Positions 1 to 7,648 of a stretch of 64,000 nucleotides of DNA are shown piece by piece. Under the pieces are notes generated by a model. It did not search any database. It was not told the origin of the DNA and saw only the letters and a list, made by a program, of their open reading frames with translations. A program made the translations under genes and the position numbers. Where the stretch lies: assembly GCA_903831575.1 (NCBI GenBank), contig CAIKYB010000032.1, forward strand, positions 1 to 64,000, given 5' to 3'. This stretch comes from an uncultured Bacteroidota bacterium. Lineage in GTDB: Bacteria; Bacteroidota; Bacteroidia; Chitinophagales; Chitinophagaceae. Every line of letters begins with the position of its first letter. Within the stretch, counting starts at the first letter, position 1.

Positions 1-294
1 ATCAACAGATGGGCAACCATCAGTGTTATTGTAACTGTAAGTGTAAGTTCCAGAAGCAGTGTAAGAATTACTGTTCCAAGAATACGACTCGCAAGCAGTT
101 TGCGTAGTGCTGTTGTGTGTACCGTAGTTAACTGTTAAATGTAAAGTATCAACAGATGGGCAACCATCAGTGTTATTGTAACTGTAAGTGTAAGTTCCAG
201 AAGCAGTGTAGGAATTACTGTTCCAAGAATACGACTCACAAGCAGTTTGCGTAGTACTGTTGTGTGTACTATAATTAATAGTCAGATGTAATAC
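1..294 (-). repeat. 147-bp tandem coding repeat, two copies plus a divergent third
   Basis: Bases 1-147 and 148-294 are direct repeats of 49 codons, identical over most of their length and clearly diverged only near one end. The bases after 294 encode a weaker third copy containing CNSYTWS and TISGTYYD. Each unit has one conserved Cys before SYxW and one in DGCPSVD. The array probably continues beyond the left edge. Confidence 0.9.
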
Positions 295-2565
295 AGCTAT
301 ACTATCATAATGAGCTAAATGAATGGTATCATAGTAGGTGCCTGAAATAGTGCGAATAATTTTGCTCCATGTGTAGCTATTGCAACTTGTTATTGTAGTT
401 GAACTTGATGGGAATGGAGTTACAGTTATAAATACATAAGCTGTATCGCAATCGCCATCTGCATCGCAAATTTTATATCTGAAAGTATCCTTGCCAGTAT
501 AATTATTAACTGGTACATATGTGAAGCTTCCATTTGGATTAAATGTCAACTGGCCATGAGTAGTAGAATTAATAATAGCCCAAGTATTACCTCCATTACC
601 GCTTAAGCTATCATTTGTAGCAACAGTGTTGATTAAGCTAATGTTTTGATAATTTGAAAAATAATCATATCTGGCTATTGGAAAAGCATCAACGCCCCAA
701 TCCATAGAAGTTAAGTTTACTGCAAGAGTATTAATACTTCCTCTAGTTAAAGGAGTAGTATTTATCCATCCTTGAGCAGATAATACTGCAGTAGGAGAAT
801 AGCTGTTAAGAGCAGCAGAGACAGAACTTAAAACAAGAGAAAGTCCGTTTGTAGAAGTTGGCAGATTAATTAATGTGTAAGTTCCATTTGCTTTAACGGT
901 ATCTAGAGCAATAACAAATCCATTCTGATCTAAACAATATACGTATAAACTATTATTGACGTTAGTTCCTTGTTCACCTGTTGTGAAAATATTAGTGAAA
1001 GTATTGTTAGCACTTCTGTTAACATCATTCCAAACAGTTCCAGAGATATTAACTTTATTAGGTACGATTGTAACAGGGTAGCTTTCAAAGGATTGACGTC
1101 CACATCCATCTCTAATAACAATTTGTATAACAACATCAGTAGGAGTAGTTACAACTGTCGGAGTAAATACTGTACTTGAAGAAGCATTACTTCCATTAGG
1201 GCTGAAAGACCCAAAGCTAGTGCTATTACTTGTTTGAATACATGACCAAGTAAAAGTAAGATTAGTATTTGCAGAACTAGCTATGCTATAATTCACAGAT
1301 AAATTGTAAGTGCTGTTAGATGTTACGATTCCATTTACAGGAATACCAGTGACGCTATTAATTTTAATGGCTTTATCTTGAGCAGCTAAGAAACTCCAAT
1401 TCCAAAAAGCTCTTTGCGCTGCTACATCTCCTATAGTTCCTCTATTTAAATCATGTCCACCATTCAACATCACAAGGCCTCTGCTTGTATCTCCGAAACC
1501 TCTGCCATACGCGATTAAAACATCAGGGCCATTTGAAATTGATGGTACGTTTGGAGAAGTTGAATCGTAGCATATTATTTTAGTAGTTGATAACCAAGAT
1601 TGACCTTTTGCAGGGACGAAATTTCTTTCAGACCCAAAACTACTATGAACTAAATCAGTTACACCCATGTATTGAGCTACAGGATCAGCGCCATTTGCTA
1701 AAGTTCCACTTCGAACGGCACCAGTACAAGTATTATATGGTATTGTAGCATCAGCTGCATTGCTATATAATTGTAATGAATTTTCTGAGTAGTTTGTAGA
1801 GCCTGATACAGGTAATGTAATTCCTGATCCACGCGATGATGTTTTAGTGGTCAGAAAGTTCATTTGCTGACTAGTATTTGCTGGATTATAGGTATTATGT
1901 AAAGTACTTCCTGCGTGGCAACTTATGTAAATGGATCCTTTGTATTGTAAATTCCAATTTAATAAATTACCATGTACTGCCCATGTAGGGTCGGCATGAG
2001 GAAGAACGAAAATATCGTTACAAGCACCTAATTGAGAAGGTATAATTGTATTATATGCAGAATCAGGAATTTTCGCATTAGCGAAAACTGGAATTACGAG
2101 ATCCCCATTATCTTGATCTAAAGTCCATTTAGGAACTACTGAATAACGTATTGTGGTATTTAAAGTAAGGTTAGAAATGGTATATGCACCAGACATTCCT
2201 TGAGTAGCCCAATATGCGATTCTGGTAGCTACAGTAGAGGAGATGTTTTTTTTGTCAATAACAAAAGTACCTCCTTTGTAATTGATTCCATTGTAGGTGA
2301 AATCAATACCATCTTTTGCTTTTGTAGGGTTAATTACAACATAGATTGGTACATTGTAGTTTTTTAATAGGTCATATACCATGCCCCATGGCTTTAGCTC
2401 TTTAGAAATATCTGTTGCTATTGTCCCAGAGTGCTGACCCATATTTACAATATAGGAACCAGTAACAAAGGTTTTTGACCCTTGCGCAAAAGTGTTAAAA
2501 TTGAAAACAATCAATAATATAATCAATTTTATTGAAAGGGCAATTGATTTAGAAATGTTCTTCAT
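1..2565 (-). CDS. Large secreted repeat protein, N-terminal part (cut by left window edge)
   Basis: The frame stays open from an ATG at 2565 to base 1, at least 855 residues; an in-frame ATG at 2586 is an alternative start. It opens with a signal peptide ending near NFNTFAQ. About 400 residues follow that I do not recognise as a family; they include the segments SCHAGSTLHN and MLNGGHDLN. Next come Ser/Thr/Asn-rich immunoglobulin-like segments, one of them a cadherin-like stretch with FTYVPVNNYTGKD and FRYKICDADG. At the left edge there are two near-identical 49-residue repeats (core QTACESYSWNSNSYTASGTY) and a divergent third. Such repeats are typical of giant Bacteroidota surface proteins exported by T9SS; the C-terminus that would prove this lies outside the window. 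Confidence 0.8.
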   Translation of the reverse strand, partial: MKNISKSIALSIKLIILLIVFNFNTFAQGSKTFVTGSYIVNMGQHSGTIATDISKELKPWGMVYDLLKNYNVPIYVVINPTKAKDGIDFTYNGINYKGGTFVIDKKNISSTVATRIAYWATQGMSGAYTISNLTLNTTIRYSVVPKWTLDQDNGDLVIPVFANAKIPDSAYNTIIPSQLGACNDIFVLPHADPTWAVHGNLLNWNLQYKGSIYISCHAGSTLHNTYNPANTSQQMNFLTTKTSSRGSGITLPVSGSTNYSENSLQLYSNAADATIPYNTCTGAVRSGTLANGADPVAQYMGVTDLVHSSFGSERNFVPAKGQSWLSTTKIICYDSTSPNVPSISNGPDVLIAYGRGFGDTSRGLVMLNGGHDLNRGTIGDVAAQRAFWNWSFLAAQDKAIKINSVTGIPVNGIVTSNSTYNLSVNYSIASSANTNLTFTWSCIQTSNSTSFGSFSPNGSNASSSTVFTPTVVTTPTDVVIQIVIRDGCGRQSFESYPVTIVPNKVNISGTVWNDVNRSANNTFTNIFTTGEQGTNVNNSLYVYCLDQNGFVIALDTVKANGTYTLINLPTSTNGLSLVLSSVSAALNSYSPTAVLSAQGWINTTPLTRGSINTLAVNLTSMDWGVDAFPIARYDYFSNYQNISLINTVATNDSLSGNGGNTWAIINSTTHGQLTFNPNGSFTYVPVNNYTGKDTFRYKICDADGDCDTAYVFITVTPFPSSSTTITSCNSYTWSKIIRTISGTYYDTIHLAHYDSIAVLHLTINYSTHNSTTQTACESYSWNSNSYTASGTYTYSYNNTDGCPSVDTLHLTVNYGTHNSTTQTACESYSWNSNSYTASGTYTYSYNNTDGCPSVD

Positions 2566-2586
2566 AAATGTAATTTGTTGTTTCAT

Positions 2587-2964
2587 TTGATGGGTTTTAT
2601 GTTCTTTATATGTACAGAAAGTTTTTATTAGTATAGATGAAATTCAATAAAATACAAATAATAGTAAACAATTCTATTGTTTAAAATTATAAATTAGCTC
2701 ACAGGTTTTAAGGATAAACGTGAATTTCAGTAGATGGTGGATTGAGGTAAGCATCAATGTGATTAACAAAAAATGCTTAGAATTTAGTCTTTTTGAACTT
2801 AAATTCAGTTTGCAAAGCTAAACATTAAAATAGCAGATGCAAGTTTTTTGCCAATTATTTCTTAAAAAAGTGACCAATGGGGTCTTTTTTCATAAACCTT
2901 TATATTTGTTAAGCATCCCAAATCACTAAAAATCATATAGTTGTAAATTTTATTCTGCCTATTT
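2587..2964. other. Intergenic region between secreted protein and msrA
   Basis: About 380 AT-rich bases lie between the start of the left-edge gene and the stop of msrA. Apart from the promoter candidate at 2813-2842 I see no ORF, RNA gene or strong hairpin. An A/T-rich stretch near 2870-2895 (around tgaccaatggggtctttttt) has a short imperfect inverted repeat followed by T residues, too weak to call a terminator. Confidence 0.5.
2813..2842 (-). promoter_or_regulatory. Bacteroidota-type promoter for the left-edge secreted protein
   Basis: On the minus strand TTG (2842-2840) is followed by 19 bases and then TAGCTTTG (2820-2813), which matches the TTTG-N19-TAnnTTTG consensus. Transcription would start near 2806 and leave a leader of roughly 240 bases before the ATG at 2565, which is long. 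The match is by eye, and a nearer promoter is possible. Confidence 0.45.
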
Positions 2965-3528
2965 TTATTTTTTAAGTTTTTTAGAGAAATTTTTTATGAA
3001 TTTTTCAATCTTCGGCTTTATAACCAATTGACAATATGGGGCATGGCCGTTTTGTAAGAAATAACCTTGATGGTATTTTTCAGCAGGATAGAAAATAGTA
3101 AAGGGTTCGAAAGTGGTTACAATTGTATCCGAAAATACCCCGGATTTTTCAATTTGCTTCTTATAAGCTTGAGCAATTGTAAGCTGTTCTTCACTAGTAT
3201 AAAAAATAACGCTTCTGTATTGAGTACCAATATCACCACCTTGTCTGTTTAAGGTAGTTGGGTCATGGGTACCCCAAAATACCTCCAATAAGGATTCAAA
3301 ACTTATTAAATTGGGATCATATTCAATATGAAGACATTCCGCATGGCCAGTTGCACCACTGCAAACAGAGGTATAATCAGGATCAATAGTTTCTCCTCCC
3401 GAATATCCACTGGTAATTTTAATAACGCCTTTTAATTGCTGAAAAATCGCTTCTGTACACCAAAAACACCCATTTCCAAAGGTGGCCGTTTCTATTTGCA
3501 TTTCTGAATTGTTTATATTGCTGTCCAT
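2965..3528 (-). CDS. msrA: Peptide-methionine (S)-S-oxide reductase MsrA
   Basis: Repairs oxidised methionine by reducing the S-epimer of methionine sulfoxide in proteins or free. The 187-residue product has the MsrA signature GNGCFWCTEA near residues 18-27, with Cys21 as the catalytic cysteine, followed by GYSGG, GHAECLHIEYDP, GTQYRSVIFY and the late EKYHQGYF element. The Cys after FW, where many MsrA have Gly, is a variant I recall from Bacteroidota. There is no signal peptide, so it is probably cytoplasmic. It is transcribed divergently from the PPC-domain gene, whose start is only 24 bases away. An internal Met10 is an alternative start that would leave more promoter room. Confidence 0.96.
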   Translation of the reverse strand: MDSNINNSEMQIETATFGNGCFWCTEAIFQQLKGVIKITSGYSGGETIDPDYTSVCSGATGHAECLHIEYDPNLISFESLLEVFWGTHDPTTLNRQGGDIGTQYRSVIFYTSEEQLTIAQAYKKQIEKSGVFSDTIVTTFEPFTIFYPAEKYHQGYFLQNGHAPYCQLVIKPKIEKFIKNFSKKLKK

Positions 3529-3552
3529 TATTGAATAATTAAGAAAGTTAAA

Positions 3553-4047
3553 ATGAATTTTATTTGCAAATCAAACAAATTTATCCTGATATTGTTGCTG
3601 TTTTTGAGTTTTTATTCCTGCAGCATTAATAAGAAAATCGAAATGAAAGAAACCCGAAATCATGTGCTTAGACTAAAACCAGGTGAAGATTTAAAAAAAT
3701 CTATTCAACATTATGTCAATAATCATCATATTCAGGCAGGATGGATGGTTACTTGCGTTGGAAGTATTACCAATTATCAACTTCGTCTGGCAAATCAACC
3801 CGCAGGAACTACAGGTTCGGGTCATTTTGAAATAGTTAGTCTTAATGGAACACTATCTCAAAACGGATCACATCTTCATATGAGCATTAGCGACAGCACA
3901 GGGAAAACAATAGGAGGGCATTTAATGGAAGGTAATATTGTTTATACCACCGCAGAAATTGTTTTACAATCCTCCGATTCACTGGTATTCAGAAGAGAAA
4001 AAGATGGCTCTACACCTTGGGAAGAATTACAAATTGAAAAGAATTAA
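3553..4047 (+). CDS. PPC/DUF296-domain protein with lipoprotein-type signal
   Basis: The 164-residue product has a PPC (plants and prokaryotes conserved, DUF296) domain from about residue 38 to the end. Typical elements are GWMVTCVGSI, a His cluster SHLHMSI and GGHLMEGNIVYTTAEIVL. PPC domains form trimers and in plants accompany AT-hooks; bacterial functions are poorly known. Unusually, the first 23 residues are hydrophobic and end in FYSCS, resembling a lipoprotein signal with Cys23 as the lipidated residue, which implies an envelope location. If translation began instead at Met31 (ATG at 3643), the protein would be cytoplasmic. mutS2 starts 13 bases after its stop, so the two are probably cotranscribed. 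Confidence 0.8.
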   Translation: MNFICKSNKFILILLLFLSFYSCSINKKIEMKETRNHVLRLKPGEDLKKSIQHYVNNHHIQAGWMVTCVGSITNYQLRLANQPAGTTGSGHFEIVSLNGTLSQNGSHLHMSISDSTGKTIGGHLMEGNIVYTTAEIVLQSSDSLVFRREKDGSTPWEELQIEKN

Positions 4048-4060
4048 ACGTGAAGATGAG

Positions 4061-6166
4061 ATGAAATTTTTTCCTGTATCAACCTTAGCACAACTTGAAT
4101 TTGACAAGATCAAGGATTTATTATCTGCTCATTGCAGAAATGAATATGCTAAAATTAAAGTGCAGCAATTGCGCATTCATACTAAAAAAGAATTCATCGC
4201 AAAAGAGCTGCAACAGACCCATGAGTTTAAGTTATTACTTGACAGCGGTGTTTATTTCCCTAATGATTTTGCCGTAAATATTTCGAAAGAATTGAAACTG
4301 CTTTCGATACCAGGCGCTGTACTTTCAGGCGAACAATTTTTATTGATAAAAAGATTATCAGGCAATACAGAAAATATTTTCAGGTGGTTTGATGAAGAAA
4401 GAAGGTCCGCGAATCCTGCATTGGAAAAAATTATGGAGGGTACTTATTTTGAAAAATGTATTCGCCAATTAATTGATGATGTTTTGGATGAAGTGGGAAT
4501 CGTTAAAGATCAGGCAAGCGAAGAATTGGCTTCTATAAGAATGAGTTTGTACAGAAAACGACATGAATTAAGAAAGGTATTTGATCATATCGTTAACAAA
4601 TTAAACAAACAAGGATATTTAGCAGATATTGAAGAAAGCTTCATGAATGGAAGGCGCGTACTTGCTGTTTTTGCAGAACAGAAAAGAATGATCAAAGGGA
4701 TTTTGCATGCAGAAAGCGACAGCAGAAGAACTAGTTTTATTGAGCCTGAAGAAACCACCAGTTTAAACAATGAGATCTTTTCTCTTGAAAATGAAGAGTC
4801 AAAAGAGGTTTACAGAATTCTTAAAAATCTTACCCAACAATTGTCTGTTTATGCGTCTTTGTTAACCAGATATTATGACATTTCTGGGGAGTTTGACTTT
4901 GTAAGAGCGAAAGCGAAATTTGCACAGGAAATTGGAGCTACATTGCCGCTAGTTCATGATCAGGCAATGGTGAAAATGATAGGCGCAGTTCATCCCTTAC
5001 TTTTTCTACACAATAAAAAATTACATAAAAAAACTATTCCGGTAGATCTTTTCCTTGATGCTCATAAAAGAATTTTGGTCATAAGCGGACCGAATGCAGG
5101 AGGAAAAACAGTTACGTTGAAAACGGTGGGATTGTTGCAGGTGATGTTGCAATCTGGCTTACTTGTTCCTTTGCATCCAGATAGTGAAATGGGTATTTTC
5201 AAGCAAATGATGATCCATATCGGAGATACACAAAGTATAGAATTTGAATTGAGTACTTACTCCGCCCATCTCACGCACATGAAGCAATTCATTGAAAATG
5301 CCAATGGTAAAACATTATTTTTTATAGATGAGTTAGGTAGCGGAAGTGATCCCAATTTGGGAGGCGCATTTGCTGAAGTTATTATGGAAGAGCTGGCTCA
5401 TAAACATGCTTTTGGAATTGTAACCACGCATTACCTGAATCTTAAAGTAATGGCAAATAAAGTGCCCGGAGTGATTAACGGCGCCATGCAATTTGATGAA
5501 AAAAATTTGTTGCCATTGTATAAATTGAAAATAGGATCTCCCGGAAGTTCTTATACTTTTTCTATTGCAGAGAGAATTGGATTAGATAAACGATTGATTG
5601 AAAAAGCAAGGAAGTTGGTAGATGAAAATCATTTTCAGCTCGATCAATTGCTCAATAAATCCGAGCAAGATCTTCAGCAAATTAATCAGGAGAAAAAACA
5701 ATTGCAATTGTTGTTGAAAGAGAATGAAAAGTTGAAAAAAGAAATGCAAACCGTTTTAATGAAAGAAAAACATTTGCAGGAAGTAGAAAAAATAAAATTG
5801 ACCAATAAGATCTCGGAAGACAAATTAATTTATTTAAAAGACATGGAACGCAAGCTGAAGTCTTTGGTAATCGAATGGCGAAAATCGGAGGATAAAGAAT
5901 CTGTAGTAAAATCAATAAACACGCTTTTGTCCGGACAAAAAGATAAATTCCAATCAGAGAAACAGCAAAAAAAAATCAATGAAAAATTTGATGAAATTGG
6001 TGGTGAAATTTTGGTTGGAAATAAAGTAAAAATGAAACAAAACAGACAAGTTGGTATAGTAAAAGAAATTCGAGGCAAGAAAGCATTGCTTCAGGTTGGG
6101 ATTATGCCAATGTTGGTGGAATTAAAGGATTTGGTGGTGGTAAAAGAGAAAGCAGTCAATCCTTAA
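4061..6166 (+). CDS. mutS2: MutS2-family ATPase without Smr domain
   Basis: DNA-binding ATPase of the MutS2 family, associated with suppression of recombination or ribosome rescue rather than mismatch repair. The ATG at 4061 gives 701 residues beginning MKFFPVSTLAQLEF, the usual family N-terminus; the frame is open upstream but that part overlaps the preceding gene. The lever/clamp region covers roughly residues 150-320. Walker A GPNAGGKT lies at about 342 and the Walker B/signature region IDELGSGSDPNLGG at about 425. A Gln/Lys/Glu-rich coiled coil spans roughly 530-640 and a KOW-like segment (GNKVKMKQNRQVGIVKEIRG) ends the protein. The C-terminal Smr nuclease domain of longer MutS2 proteins (about 780-800 residues) is absent. 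Confidence 0.93.
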   Translation: MKFFPVSTLAQLEFDKIKDLLSAHCRNEYAKIKVQQLRIHTKKEFIAKELQQTHEFKLLLDSGVYFPNDFAVNISKELKLLSIPGAVLSGEQFLLIKRLSGNTENIFRWFDEERRSANPALEKIMEGTYFEKCIRQLIDDVLDEVGIVKDQASEELASIRMSLYRKRHELRKVFDHIVNKLNKQGYLADIEESFMNGRRVLAVFAEQKRMIKGILHAESDSRRTSFIEPEETTSLNNEIFSLENEESKEVYRILKNLTQQLSVYASLLTRYYDISGEFDFVRAKAKFAQEIGATLPLVHDQAMVKMIGAVHPLLFLHNKKLHKKTIPVDLFLDAHKRILVISGPNAGGKTVTLKTVGLLQVMLQSGLLVPLHPDSEMGIFKQMMIHIGDTQSIEFELSTYSAHLTHMKQFIENANGKTLFFIDELGSGSDPNLGGAFAEVIMEELAHKHAFGIVTTHYLNLKVMANKVPGVINGAMQFDEKNLLPLYKLKIGSPGSSYTFSIAERIGLDKRLIEKARKLVDENHFQLDQLLNKSEQDLQQINQEKKQLQLLLKENEKLKKEMQTVLMKEKHLQEVEKIKLTNKISEDKLIYLKDMERKLKSLVIEWRKSEDKESVVKSINTLLSGQKDKFQSEKQQKKINEKFDEIGGEILVGNKVKMKQNRQVGIVKEIRGKKALLQVGIMPMLVELKDLVVVKEKAVNP

Positions 6167-6187
6167 GGAATGTTATCTAAATGGCTA

Positions 6188-6481
6188 TTAAACTGGTTCA
6201 ACCTTAACCACAGCATTTAAATTTATTGGACCAAAAATATGCGGGAATTCCTGATTCATGGAAGGGGATAGTTCATATTTTAGCTCAGCAATTAAGGCAG
6301 ATTCTTCAACATGCAGTAAAACAAGATCAGGAATGTTTTTATAATACCTGCTTAAAACACCTTCAACCTGATTGATGGTACTCATGTGAATAAATCCTTC
6401 GGAATGTAAAGATGGTGCTTCAAAAAAGCCTTTTTCTTTTGCTGATGCCCATTCTTTTGATGTTGTTACGTGGTAGATCAT
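6188..6481 (-). CDS. DUF952 family protein
   Basis: A 97-residue protein starting MIYHVTT, with the DUF952 hallmarks: an early WASAKEKGFF segment, GFIHMST near residue 30 (where a related ADP-ribosyltransferase-like fold would place active-site residues) and a late FPHIFGPINL. The biochemical function of DUF952 is not established. Its start overlaps the stop of the upstream SirB1-like gene by four bases (ATGA), so the two are almost certainly cotranslated. It converges with mutS2 across a 21-base gap. Confidence 0.85.
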   Translation of the reverse strand: MIYHVTTSKEWASAKEKGFFEAPSLHSEGFIHMSTINQVEGVLSRYYKNIPDLVLLHVEESALIAELKYELSPSMNQEFPHIFGPINLNAVVKVEPV

Positions 6482-7347
6482 GATGATATAAGATTTGCCA
6501 AGGAAATAAGCTCTTTCATTTTATAGCTGTTGTTGTCATCATTAAAGCATTTACTTAATTCCAGGATTAAGGTTTTGATGACCATTTTGTTACTCATTGC
6601 TTTGAAGTAAGACGATGAAGGCGTTAACGATAATTTGTTGAAATAGCTTTCAACATCTTTATTGGAATACATTTGTCCACTCAAAGGGTCTATATAAAAA
6701 CTTATTTTTGGTGATGGCGCTTTCGTAGGACTTAAGATATCGTAATGTTCATCAAAATAGGCCAGAATAAATTGCTGTGGAATATGAATGGAATTGACTG
6801 GAATGTCCAGCAAGTCACATAAAATCAAATATACAATTCCATTGCCTATGGAATTTCCTGTATTGCTTTCCAGTGTTTTATTAATTAAAAAATGGTCAGG
6901 ATTATCATACCTGGTTTCAACTCCAGTTTGTTTATAGTAGTTATAAAAAATACTATTCAGCACACTTATTTTTTCCATTGGAGTGAGATAGTTATTCAGC
7001 TCCAGCCAAATATTTCTTCTTAATTTTTCAATTTCCTGTAAAACTATATTGGGTTGAATATTTGGGTAGTGGTATTTGGCAATGATTAATGCCCCACTTA
7101 AAAGGCTACTATCAATTTTAAGCCATTCTTGAAATTCATCTTTGAGGTCTCTAAAATGTAATCTGTGTATGAGTTGTTCGATTCGTTCCTGGGCAGTCTC
7201 ATTTTGCATATTGTCCCAAAGGTTCTCCAGATTGGGTATAATCGCTTTTCCAAATGAAATTAATTTAGAGCTAACGGTATGGTATACCTCTTCATCAGGG
7301 TCATCAATAAGATGCAGAAGGGCTTTTATTTCATTGTTTTCTTGCAA
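6478..7347 (-). CDS. SirB1/transglutaminase-like N-terminal family protein
   Basis: The 289-residue protein opens with a HEAT-like helical stretch (LIDDPDEEVYHTVSSKLISFG) and continues into a SirB1-type transglutaminase-like domain of about residues 90-240. This includes LRRNIWLELN, a long region predicted to bind ligand, and GNSIGNGIVYLILCDLLDIPV, where other family members have a Cys/Ser-containing GxPxxxS motif. The classical transglutaminase Cys-His-Asp triad is not clearly visible. SirB1 homologues are widespread and their activity is unresolved. It is the first gene of a two-gene operon with the DUF952 protein. Confidence 0.75.
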   Translation of the reverse strand: MQENNEIKALLHLIDDPDEEVYHTVSSKLISFGKAIIPNLENLWDNMQNETAQERIEQLIHRLHFRDLKDEFQEWLKIDSSLLSGALIIAKYHYPNIQPNIVLQEIEKLRRNIWLELNNYLTPMEKISVLNSIFYNYYKQTGVETRYDNPDHFLINKTLESNTGNSIGNGIVYLILCDLLDIPVNSIHIPQQFILAYFDEHYDILSPTKAPSPKISFYIDPLSGQMYSNKDVESYFNKLSLTPSSSYFKAMSNKMVIKTLILELSKCFNDDNNSYKMKELISLANLISS

Positions 7348-7574
7348 AATGGAATGAGTTAAATAATTTCTGTGTGAATTTCGGAAACTAATAATTCATA
7401 TCAATTTTTTAATTTTCCACAGTGGTGATTAACTTTTAGGAGTAAAGTAAAAAGTAGCAATACAAAAGTAAAAATGGTGGTTTCAAATGTTTAATAAGCA
7501 GGGATTATGAACTCCTCTTCAAATGAACAAATTAAACTATTGCCACAAAGGCACGAAGTAACACGCTAAGTCAC
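7348..7574. other. Intergenic spacer between SirB1-like gene and topA
   Basis: Together with the adjacent repeat block this spacer makes a gap of about 300 bases. Both flanking genes run on the minus strand, so it must hold the topA 3' end and the promoter of the SirB1-like/DUF952 operon. I cannot point to a convincing TAnnTTTG promoter or a T-tailed hairpin. The right part contains the ccacaaaggcacgaag module. Confidence 0.4.
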
Positions 7575-7648
7575 CCAATCAACTAATTAACCAATCAACT
7601 AATTAACCAATCAACTAATTAACCAATCAACTAATTAACCAATCAACA
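7541..7648. repeat. Intergenic mosaic repeat with four 16-bp tandem units
   Basis: Four perfect copies of ccaatcaactaattaa (7575-7590, 7591-7606, 7607-7622, 7623-7638) and nine bases of a fifth lie directly against the topA stop codon. Upstream of them is a different module, ccacaaaggcacgaag (about 7545-7560). There are no spacers, so this is not a CRISPR array. The same two kinds of module recur in inverted orientation at 12718-12888. Confidence 0.9.

Noticed and set aside
970-1179. Short plus-strand frame opposite the left-edge secreted protein
   Set aside because: It is antisense to a continuous 855-residue frame with signal peptide and repeats, and resembles no known protein.
2870-2895. 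Hairpin near the end of msrA read as terminator
   Set aside because: The inverted repeat is imperfect and short, and its T tract lies on the strand opposite to msrA.
3576-3583. TAAATTTG on the minus strand as msrA -7 box
   Set aside because: No TTTG at the right distance; in such AT-rich DNA the eight-base pattern arises often by chance.
3938-4060. N-terminal extension of mutS2
   Set aside because: It overlaps the end of the PPC gene in another frame, and the family N-terminus begins at the ATG at 4061.
7575-7647. Short tandem repeats that could suggest a CRISPR array
   Set aside because: Units of 16 bases follow each other without spacers and no cas gene is in the window.
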